A DNA stretch of 64,000 nt from Berberis thunbergii (lineage: Eukaryota > Streptophyta > Magnoliopsida > Ranunculales > Berberidaceae): positions 310,001 through 374,000 of the forward strand of contig QNQO01007616.1 in the NCBI GenBank assembly GCA_003290165.1. Reading direction: 5' to 3'. Each line of letters begins with the position of its first letter. The first letter of the stretch is position 1. The notes beneath the pieces are model-generated. The model did no database searches. It worked only from the letters and a program-made list of their open reading frames with translations, and had not been told where the DNA came from. The translations under genes and the position numbers were made by a program. Positions 55,534 through 64,000 of this stretch are shown piece after piece.

Positions 55534-58018
55534 CTACTCCTTATCGAGTGAAGGTGTAGAAATCAAAGAGCTAAGCCTATTGGAAGGTGGAGCAGAAGTT
55601 GCGTCCACAAGCGCCACAGTATAGACATCAAGGCCTAAATTATCTTCCTCATCTGATGACGCAGAGGTAACAAACAAGTCTACATATGACATCTTCTTGT
55701 AACGGCTGAGATCCCACTCAGATATTCCTCTTTCATTAGAGCAAGCAGTTCCACCCAGCCATGTACAACCCAGCGGAACTCACACTTGCCTTGCTCCTAA
55801 AGAAGCTCTTCCTATCGCACCTTCACGTCAACAAGTTCACGCTTCAGTAGCTCTAACTTGCCCGTCAGCGCGTCGACCTGAGACTGCCTTGTGGCCAGAC
55901 TGCTCTTCACATCACTAAGCTCCTGCCATTCCAATTCGAGCAGGTCCTCAACCTTTCACACCTATCGAGCATAAAAATCCACATCGGATTCCAATTGTTG
56001 ATTCTCAACATCCCAGTTGGCTTCCTTCGAAGCACTCTATTCAGTAAGAAATCGCAGTTCAAAACACGCCTTAGCCGCAGCTTCCTGCACATCCTCAACT
56101 TCTCGACGGATCTGGATCAACTCCTACTAAGTCCGTCCCTCTCGGACATCACCTCTAACAGATTAAGCTCAAGGTCCTTCAAACAAGCCTTCTAAGTCTC
56201 AGCAGCCACGGTTGTCTGATCCAACCTCTTATCTTCGGCCTACTTTTTAAGCTGTTCAATTTCATAAAGTGAGCTAGAATATAATACCTGCATGTGCGAG
56301 AAGACACGCTCCAAGGTGTATACCCTCTCGCGAGCCGCCTTGACTTTCGTCCCAGCAACGGCCACGTGGCTCAAATGAGACATACCCAGCATAAAGTACT
56401 TCAAGCCCTTATCCATACATCCTTCCAACGTATCCTCCTCGGGTTTTGGAGCATGATCCATCAGCCAGTTGTGACGCCTACTTATATGCTTCCTCGAAGC
56501 ATACTCTACGTCTACCTCTTGGTGCCAGACCTGTGAACTCATATTCACCAAGTTCGGCGCAAACCAGTTTATCCGTGCACCCCGATGAAGCTTTCCTAGA
56601 TCAGGGCTTACGCTAGCGCCACCCTTTACAGTTGCTACCGTTCTCAGGCTCACCTTCGTGGCCTTCCCCTTTTCAATAACAGCCAACTCTTTGGTACGAG
56701 ATGGCTTAATGGGATCCGGAAGTAGTGGAGGAAGCAAATTAATCAAAGGACCCTCCAACACTTCTAGATGTGGCCTAGAACGAAACGGTGAGCAATTCAG
56801 ACTACAGTAGACATGGCTAGCACCGCGGCCACTCTTAGACAAAGTAGCGATGGGGTGATCAGATTATATAGCCTCAGGCAAATCTTCACGGGAGCCTTCT
56901 ACAGAAATGGTCCCACGCAACTCGCACCAGACAGTCATTCAGAGCTTCAACCTACGCAACACTAAGGTTTGACCTATTTACAACTCTTGGAAACCGCAAA
57001 TAATCTTTCTCCAAACATGAAACGTCGGTCTCCGCCCCAACAGCCCTAGCAGACTCGCACATTTCCCTTACTGGAGCGGGTCGTGCCAAAGATGACCTAG
57101 TTCTTACACGGGACCTCTTCCTCACGAAAGAGGCAAGCAATTTAGACGACTCCTCTGCATCATACAGAAAGAGAGCTTTGGCCCCAGCACCCTTCCTCTT
57201 CCTCAAAAGGACCCCATAATCCACCTTAATTCAAGACGTTCGGTACAAAATGGGGGCAATGTGCCAGTTGTCCCACGGCCTACTATGAATGAAGTTGGAA
57301 ACTCTTATTACATCGACCACATTCCATTTTCGGCAAGTCGCGAAATGTCTCCGTAGTGTTTTGCTTTGCTAAGGTTAGAGGAGTAGTAGGAAACCTTCCT
57401 GCAAGGAAACACAAACAATGATCAGTTAGCCCGCAATCAAACATATCAAAGTCACAGTAAAAGGGTTGAACTTACGAAACGTCTTGAATTGTCACTCGAA
57501 CGGACGACCCTTGCATCAAAAATTCTTCGAATCCGCAGAAGCAAAGAAGCAGTACTTCTATCAGAACTTGAAGTCAGCAGGCAGATTAACGAAGCAAGCT
57601 AGCGATATCATTTTACAGACAACGTTATTCTTCAGCCGGGGAGAAGTCAACAACTGAATTACCCACGGAGTCATGGTGACACCGACCTCTTTGGCACTGG
57701 GCAGAATCATGAAAATGATCCTATATCCATTAGGCCCCAATTGGGCTGGAGGAATCCCTAAAAGATCCAGGAACTCCCAAATCAAGTCCAGAACTAGAAA
57801 GCGAACTCTAGTCTAAAGCATCCCATGATGCAAGCAAATGAAACAGGCCAGAGGCAACATTTGCATTTGGTTACCAGTCAGGACATATAACACGGGTCCT
57901 TAGGAACTCCAAACTTCATACTGATTTCTGCAAATCCAGGCTCGGACAATAACCTGTCTTCAAAAAACTCCAGGCCCTTGGTCAAGATTTTGTTGTCAAG
58001 AAGGTTTTGTTAGGCCAT
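55534..58018 (-). pseudogene. long antisense ORF with Transposase_28-like domain and coiled coil, element D
   Basis: Begins MAQQNLLDNKILTKGLEFFE near 58018. The Transposase_28-like core is best preserved here: MIWEFLDLLGIPPAQLGPNG, then YRIIFMILPSAKEV (57785-57700). An intron at 57399-57475 has GT..AG ends. Exon 2 includes a 200-codon open stretch (56842-56240) with HLEVLEGPLINLLPPLLPD, QVWHQEVDVEYASRKHISRR, then AVAGTKVKAARERVYTLERV. The C-terminal third (56200-55700) is a coiled-coil-like region in shifted frames, ending PSLDKE and TAG at 55534. Antisense to the element's gag. Frameshifts present, but the frame is the cleanest of the three copies. Confidence 0.75.
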
Positions 58019-58260
58019 GAAGAAGATAGACAATCTTTTCTAATCAGAGCGATATCCTCGAAAGCAAAGAAAGCAGAAGAGTCAGACTCTACACTACGAA
58101 ATACCTAAATAGAGGTTGGGTTCCCGCCTTTTTTTCGTCGAACAATCCCAAGTTCCCTTAATGCAGCATGCGGCTCAAGCAACGATTCAGACTCAATCAT
58201 CATGAGCGGTGCATCCCTTTAATAGATGACTTAGCGAATCGATGTGACAACCCACTAACT

Positions 58261-58272
58261 CAGGGGGAGTAG
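58261..58272 (+). promoter_or_regulatory. polypurine tract of element D
   Basis: CAGGGGGAGTAG immediately before the 3' LTR. Same tract as in B and C. Confidence 0.8.
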
Positions 58273-58951
58273 TAGATGATACATAAAAATGGTCACCACT
58301 CTAAGCCAACACGTGTCTTGATGATCTCAAAGAAATACGATCTCAGTATCAGTACAACATTGATCCGGCCCAAGTGGTTCTAACCCCGCCCACTTCAGTC
58401 CGCCACATGGGCCCGAACTCTCACAGCGCCCAAAGCCCACACTTATCACAGCTCATCTCAGTAGCTGCAAGTCCTACTAAGGCAAGTATCTCGAGGATCA
58501 GCTTCGGACGGGCAATTACAGTTGTTTTCTGCTTCCAATTAGGAAGTAAATGCCAGAGTACATTCCACACGGGGAATCTTCCTTATACGGATTGTTTTCT
58601 CATTGGGAACTACTTCCCACGTATCTAGGAGCACAAGGCTAACAGGGAATTTCCCTCCTACAGCACGACTCCTAATTAGAGAAGGATCTCCACGAAGATC
58701 TCCTTCCTAAACTACGCCTACGATGGCCTGGTAGAACCAGCACTCCTTGCACTATAAATAAGACATGAGGTTGGTAAGCTAAGGTACGCTACAAATTCCC
58801 TATAATAGCATTACACCTTCCTCAAATCCATATCTGACTTTAGCATAAGAGTTTTATCGGCCACCACAACGGTGGTTCCCGGCTGATATGTGTTACTTGT
58901 GCAGGTCAGCAGGAACCAGGTCAAAGCAGGGAGCAAAAAATGACTGCATCG
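58273..58951 (+). repeat. 3' LTR of element D
   Basis: 679 bp, starting TAGATGATACATAAAAATGG and ending GACTGCATCG, then the target duplication GGAGG. TATA box 'actataaataagac' near 58750. Directly beyond it the minus-strand protease of element C resumes. Confidence 0.92.
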
Positions 58952-58956
58952 GGAGG

Positions 58957-60701
58957 ATATCAGGTTTCCTCCTTGAGATCCATACTGCGGAATGTGTTGT
59001 AAAACAGGACGTTGAGGGAGCTTCTCGTGTCAACCAGGGCCTTCTTCACTTCCCACCTAGCGATAGAGACCAAAATGACAAGAGTGTTATTATGTGGTGG
59101 GCGAACTCCTTTAAGGTCCTTGTCTGTGAAGGTCAAGGTGTGGATGGGGCTCTGCACCCTAGAGTAGTATACGCGTATGTCCTCATTTGCAGGCAGTTTT
59201 CGCGTCTCTAGTAGTGTTCGCCTACGAAACCTGTTTGACTGGTCTTCTTCTGACCCGACTCCATACAAGACATATAGTATGCTCGGAGTCTCCTTCTCAA
59301 TCTCCTTGACTACATCTCTCCCCTTTCTCTGGATCAGTTATGTTATTTCTATGAACTTAGGAATTTTTTTAACTGGCCCTGTGAATCCAGTATCTAATTT
59401 CATATCTTAGACTCTTTCAGTCGTTGGTTTCATGGCCACCCTCCTTGTGGTATGATCAATACTTGTTGTCACGTTTGGAGAGGTATACGTGCTGCTATGG
59501 GGGCCATTTCAGATCTTCCCATTTTTTCATGGAATTAAGGACGTTCGTTAAGCTAGAATGAAGGGAATCATTGATCTAGATCCAACATAGTTGGAAGCTT
59601 TTTCTGGCGAAGAACGGCTAGGGTCTGACCTGTTATCGTTGCGCTTTCGCTTGTTTTTTCTTCATCTTGTTGCCTTTTCCTCTCATTTTTGTCCCTAAAA
59701 ATAGAGGGTTTCTTTTCTACTTTAGTTTCCTTTTTTGTTGTTCTCGTCTCTTCCAGGGTGATGTACTTCTGGGCACCCTTCAAGAGCTCTACCATATCTA
59801 GGCGATTCCATGGTGAGGAAGTCGTAAAACTTTCCCTCTCTTAGGCCTGCGGTAAAAGTCATCACAGCTGTGTCATCGCTGCAACCGTCAATGAGCGTCA
59901 GCTCATCATTGAAGCATGTGACATACTTTCTTAGCGTCTTGTTAGACTTCTGCCTCAGAGAGAGTATGTAGTGTGGGTTTTTCTTGATCTGCCGGCTTCC
60001 GACAAAGTGCATCAGGAATTCTATGACCACTGTCTTGAATGAGTCGATCGAATTTGGTAGGAGGCTGTCGAACCATGTTAGTGCTGACTACTTCAGGCTG
60101 GTAGGGAATTTTCTGCACATAACCGACTCAAAACCTTCTTTGAGCTCCATACATGTTGGTAATGATGCAAGTGATCGAACGGGTTGCCGGTCCCATCATA
60201 GAAATCGAGATTTGGAGGGGTGAACTTTTTCGGAAGAGCCTCGTTCATGATGCGGTCCATGAACGATGGAAAGAGGGGCGGTATAACACGTCTAAGTCAT
60301 GAGCCTCTTGGAGGAAAAGGGTTTTACATGGCAAGCCTATCTACCCTGAAGGTCAGGTCCGTGTTGATCGCGTCGCCACCTCTAGTCCAATTAGAACTAG
60401 CAGGGGCTTGACTCTCCTATGCCTACTTTATATTGTTCTCTGGAGATTGGGGCATGTGTTGCTCTTGATCTTCATCGGCGGGTGGAGGGTTCTGTTGTAT
60501 GGGAATCTCTACTGCTTTAGAGTTTTGTTGTATTTGTGACGACAGTAAATCCATCATGGGGTCTGTTGTTGTTGTTGCTGGTATGGGGGTGTGAGCCTAC
60601 TGCATGTGTGTCACTGGCACTGTCGGGAGCGGTGTTATAGCGCCAGTTTGAGCATTTGACGTGTCTCCTTGTTCTCCATTGTTGGGTGATCTTGTGGTCA
60701 T
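58957..60701 (-). pseudogene. gag and protease N-terminal part, element C
   Basis: Starts MTTRSPNNGEQGDTSNAQTG. The gag core (60240-59760) includes FNDELTLIDGCSDDTAVMTF, TAGLREGKFYDFLTME and LLKGAQKYITLEETR, then a Lys/Glu linker and a knuckle remnant (YHKEGGHETNDCKSLRYEI) near 59440. The protease begins IHTLTFTDKDLKGVRPPHNN, then SIARWEVKKALVDTRSSLNV and FYNTFRSMDLKEET. The catalytic DTG is DTR here, so this protease could not work. Element D interrupts it after KEET at 58956; the rest is at 50802-50400. Confidence 0.85.
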
Positions 60702-60764
60702 CGTCTTCTTGTATTCTGAAGAGAGATGATGCTAGTTAATGGTTAGGAACTTTGTTGTCCCCAC

Positions 60765-61443
60765 TGATGCAGTCAATTTTTGCTCCCTGCTTTGACTTTG
60801 ACTTGCTGACCGGCACAAAAAATGCACGTGAGCCATGGACCATCGTTGTGGTGGCCGATGACACTCCGATGTTAAAGTCAGACAAGGATCTGAGGAAGGC
60901 ATAGTGTAGTAAATAGGGAATTTGTAACGTACCTTAGCTTACCAACCTCATGTCTTATTTATAGTGTTGGAGTCCTGATTCGACCAAGCCATCGGTGGCG
61001 TAGTTTAGGGAAGAAGATCTTCATGGAAATCCTTCTCTAATTAGAAGTTGCGTTATAGAGGGAAGTCACCCTGTTAGACTTGTGCTCTTAGATACACGAG
61101 AGATAGTTCCCAATCAGAGTGTTATCCATAGATAGAAGTTTGCATGTGCGACGCATACTCTGATATTTCCATCCTAGTTGGAAGTGAAGTGTTGCTATCG
61201 TGCCTAACCAGCGCTGATACCCGAGATACTTGCCTTAGTAGGGCTTACGGGTATTGGAGATAGTTGTGAGACGTGAGGGCTTAATAGGTTGTAATGATTT
61301 GGGTCCGTCTAGCGAACTGTATCGTGCAAGCTTGAAACCGCTTGGGCCAGATTAGTGTTGGGCTGACGCTTGTGCCTGTTATTTCTTGAGATCATCATGA
61401 CACGTGTACAGTGTAGAAGAGAGGTCATTTTGGAATATCATCA
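60765..61443 (-). repeat. 5' LTR of element C
   Basis: 679 bp. On the minus strand it starts TGATGATATTCCAAAATGAC and ends GACTGCATCA. TATA region 'cttatttatagtg' (plus) near 60954. The next bases toward gag are GTGGGGACAACAAAG: the TTTGGCGCC part of the primer site is missing. Confidence 0.92.
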
Positions 61444-61448
61444 GAAAC

Positions 61449-62320
61449 TATCAATTGATTTTCTAATTGTAGGTATTTAGGTTTCATTTAGTGTGATTAG
61501 TACATTTATTTACTTGCATCTTATTTTTCACATATTTAATATACCCTCGAAATTCATTATATTTAGTGTATCCTTGAAATTTTTACGTTTTTTCTTGACA
61601 CACCAAAATATTTTTTAAAATCAGAAAATCGAAATTAACATGAAAAATGAAATCACAATCCTTGTTCCCACCATCTCCTACTCCCAATCTCGTCGGATTC
61701 AGAACCGCCGACCATTGTCTTGAGCCTCCATTTCCTTTCTTACTCGTCTTCATCCCCCCTCTCCCCTCTCTACTACTTCTTTTGCTCTCTCTTGCGAGAA
61801 CACACATCTTCTTCCTTCCTTCATTTTCCATCAAAGTTGTCTTCCATTCCTAGTAATCCTCCTCCCTCCAAACATCGACTTCTCTTCCACTCTTTTTCAT
61901 CTTGTTGTCTTGTCTCTCTATTCATCTTCCTTTGTTATGGTTTTGGTGAAGTTTGTATATAGAAATTGATTAGTTCAGTGAAAATAAGGTTGGTAGGCTT
62001 TAAGATGATATGTTGTAGTTGAGAGTCAGCATTGCACTCCATTTATAGGTGTCAACGAAGAAGATGAGAATTTTCAAGAAGAAGAATGACCCACTCCACT
62101 CGAGGTCTGCTATCAATACTCTCAACTTGATATGAGCTTGCATGGGTATTTTTTATTTTTGTTGTCATTATCGTAACGTCATGTTTAATTTCCTTTTTGT
62201 TTATTTGAAGCAACTTTGTTATTTTAGGGTTAGTTGTTAATATTGAACCTTAAAATTTGGTTATTGTAGGGTTAGTTTGATCGTTGTTGATTGTTGTTAT
62301 TTTGTGCACAAAATGTCATC
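61449..62320 (+). other. 5' region of MULE-2
   Basis: AT-rich DNA, then a CT-rich leader-like stretch (61655-61930) and AT-rich intron-like sequence. It probably holds the untranslated leader of the MULE-2 gene. No clear terminal inverted repeat was found. The Ser/Pro/Leu-rich ORFs at 61647-61962 come from the CT-rich stretch. Confidence 0.35.
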
Positions 62321-64000
62321 GCCGATCTCATATATTTTGAGATACCTTGTCATAATGTAGACGACCTGGAGGCACTTAAAGTATATTTGGATGAGACGAA
62401 CCTTCTAGTGGCAAACTTTGTCCTGTATTCAAACAAATATTTTTATTTACTATATGTAAAAGGATGATGATGTCGAAGCCAATGATAAACAAGCACTAGA
62501 GATAAACTTTGTCCTTAATGATTTTATTCAAATTACTTAATGTAGAAGTAGGCGGTGATGGCTACTTGTTTATGACAGAAGAGGTAAGTTTATCTCTCGA
62601 AGGCATTGCATTATTTAATCTTGTTTCACAAGTTAATTGATTAGTGTTCTTAACATCAGTATGCATTTTTTTGTATGTATTTGCATCAAAGTCAACTTTA
62701 ATATCTTGGTGTCAAGGTATTGGCAGGGAGAATAACATTGTTCTAATTATCACAAAATCAGAACCTGCTGATAGTAGACGCAAAGGAAGGCTCCACTTAG
62801 GATGTGAGAGGGGAGGGAGGATGAATAATGTTCAAAAGAAAAAAGTGGAGGTTGGTCAGTCTACAAGTTTAAAGAACTGTGAGTGCTCACTCTAGTTGAG
62901 AGAGGTGCCATAAGGTAATGATCATTGGAAGCTGCAAGTAACATGTGAAACCCATAAATCATCCACGATCAAAATCTTTTCTTGGCTATTCCTTTGCTGG
63001 GATACTGAATGAATGTGAGATGACTTATTTGCATAACATGTCCACATCTGGTGTAGCCCCTCGATACATATTGTTTGGTTTGAAGGTGATGTTTCCAAAC
63101 AACATGTCATATTTGAAGACTGTTTACAAAGTCATTCGGCAGCTAAAAACACTCCAACTTAAAGACAGGGGAACTTTGCAGGCCACAATGAGTTTGTTGA
63201 ACAATAATGGTTATATTGAGTGCCATCTAGTAGACGATCATAACAGAGTCACAAATATTTTATGGTGTCATGCCAAGTCAATTCTACTGGCTAAGTGCTT
63301 CCCAATGGTGATGCTTATGGACTGCACCTACAAAACCAATCGCTACAGGATGTCGCTATTTGAGGTTGTAGGTGTGACGTCAACCGACATGACTTTCAAT
63401 GTTGGTTGTTGCTTTATGTCGTCTGAAACTAAACAATCATAAACTTGGGCATTTGAAACGTTACTGGAAGTGTTTGAGCAGACAACTTGCCAAAGGTGTT
63501 TGTCACAGATAGAGAGCTTGGGTTGATCAAAGCCATTGAGCGAGTCTTTTCAGAAGGAAAGAGGTCGTTGTGCCAATGACACATAAATACAAATGTGGAA
63601 AAGAATTGCAAAACAAATTGAGGATAATGAAATATGGCAGAAGCTTATTGAATCATTCTCGAACTTGTATAGATCAGCTATAGAGCAAGAATGGAACAAG
63701 GGTATTATTGAGTTCAAGAGAAGATGGGTATCAAATCCCAAGTGATTGGACTATCTGCGGACTGTTTGGTATCTGTAGAAGGAGTTCTTTGTGAATGTAT
63801 GGACCAACAATTTTATGCATTTTGGCCAACAAACAACTGATTGCGTTGAAGGCGCACACTCTAGGTTGAAGATGTTGGAGAATTCCCAAGGGACATTTTA
63901 TAATATATGGAGAAAAAAACATGACATGATTCAAGGCCAACTTGTAGAGATTGAAGCGTCATTCATTAAAAGTCTCATTAACGTCAAGAAAGTGCACATT
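62320..64000 (+). pseudogene. MULE-2, FAR1-type MULE transposase, partial (runs off the window)
   Basis: Relative of MULE-1. Early exons include VDDLEALKVYLDETNL (about 62360) and GGDGYLFMTEE before a GTAAG donor at 62583. The FAR1-type domain follows (GRENNIVLIITKSE, LHLGCERGGR, then LQVTCETH in another frame). The DDE region at 62945-63442 is open: LKTVYKVIRQLKTLQ, HAKSILLAKCFPMVMLMDCT, YKTNRYRMSLFEVVGVTSTD. After a stop and frameshifts come VFVTDRELGLIKAIERVF, IIEFKRRWVSNPK, HFGQQTTDCVEGAHSRLK. The SWIM and any OTU region lie beyond the window. The stretch 62945-63442 preserves the first catalytic Asp (MDCTYKTN). Damaged, so probably inactive. Confidence 0.85.

Larger units (their letters stand above)
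50808..58951 (+). mobile_element. gypsy element D (gag-pro, no pol), inserted in element C's protease
   Basis: 8,144 bp, opposite orientation to element C, flanked by the perfect 5-bp target duplication GGAGG (50803-50807, 58952-58956). Order: 5' LTR, primer site, shortened gag-pro, conserved segment (53690-52640 reads inverted relative to C), tandem array, long antisense ORF on the minus strand, polypurine tract, 3' LTR. LTR lengths are 643 and 679 bp; the 5' copy lacks about 30 bp near its end. The two LTRs differ at many positions by eye, so the insertion is old. Confidence 0.92.
43911..61443 (-). mobile_element. gypsy element C (gag-pro, no pol), interrupted by element D
   Basis: Bounded by TGATG...CATCA termini and a perfect 5-bp target duplication GAAAC (43906-43910 and 61444-61448). 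From right to left: 5' LTR (61443-60765), gag-pro N-part (60701-58957), [element D insertion], rest of protease (50802 to about 50400), conserved segment with small antisense ORF (50250-48880), tandem array (48690-47800), long antisense ORF (44844-47259, plus), polypurine tract and 3' LTR (44581-43911). Without D it is about 9.4 kb. No RT, RNase H or integrase anywhere. The primer-binding core has been deleted. Confidence 0.9.

Noticed and set aside
43911..61443. An endogenous pararetrovirus or a complete Ty3 element with envelope
   Set aside because: No reverse transcriptase, coat or movement protein, or envelope-like ORF is present; LTRs, primer site, polypurine tract and gag-pro fit a plant LTR retrotransposon.
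58273..61443. A single element with LTRs in inverted orientation
   Set aside because: The GAAAC and GGAGG target duplications and the split protease show two elements nested in opposite orientation.
61647..61962. Ser/Pro/Leu-rich ORFs in three frames
   Set aside because: CT-rich leader-like DNA upstream of MULE-2 keeps several frames open; no domain.

Overview
This is nuclear DNA from a flowering plant, probably a eudicot. The signs are AT-rich sequence, GT..AG introns, plant-specific families (plant mobile domain, FAR1/MULE transposase, DCD domain, UNE12-type bHLH, VAMP72) and heavily nested transposable elements. I see no intact host gene, tRNA, rRNA or CRISPR array. Almost every protein-like stretch is a transposon gene or a decayed gene copy with stops and frameshifts. 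The species cannot be fixed from the sequence.

Layout. 1-359: old LTR fragment. 360-6400: mostly non-coding, with a broken dolichyl-diphosphatase (LPP-gamma) copy at 3488-4142 on the minus strand and a MITE-like element at 5237-5944. 6425-12990: a broken plant-mobile-domain gene (+), an array of small hairpins, and a broken FAR1-MULE-SWIM-OTU transposase gene (-). 13300-14580: a MuDR-type remnant. 14584-16677: 5' half of a Ty3/gypsy element (LTR, primer site, gag). 16678-21456: truncated gypsy element A (-), split by a solo LTR of another family. 21457-42257: gypsy element B (-), split by a CACTA element (22868-35763) that is itself split by a second CACTA (28491-33513). 42258-43910: a ~190-bp tandem repeat and AT-rich DNA. 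43911-61443: gypsy element C (-), split by a sister element D (+, 50808-58951). 61449-64000: 5' part of a second FAR1-type MULE (+), cut by the window edge.

The most interesting system is the A/B/C/D gypsy family. Each full member has LTRs of about 640-690 bp (TGATGATA...TGCATCA), usually a TTTGGCGCC-type primer site, gag and a retropepsin, but no reverse transcriptase, RNase H or integrase and no room for them. The downstream half instead carries two antisense reading units, each with an upstream TATA-like box: a small ORF of about 56-72 codons, and a long intron-containing ORF with a 'putative gypsy type transposon' (Transposase_28-like) domain and a coiled coil. Between them lies a tandem array whose unit length and copy number differ between copies. 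Target-site duplications GAAAC (C) and GGAGG (D) support the insertion history. The elements probably depended on polymerase from a partner element.

The two CACTA elements (target duplications TTG and ATT) show no transposase. They carry exon-scale pieces of host genes: UNE12-like bHLH, a DCD/N-rich protein and VAMP72 in the outer one; RPT1, FQR1-like quinone reductase and unidentified exons in the inner one. The inner CACTA sits inside a captured exon of the outer one, so the order of events can be read. Domain and gene names come from remembered family motifs, not database searches; boundaries were read by eye.
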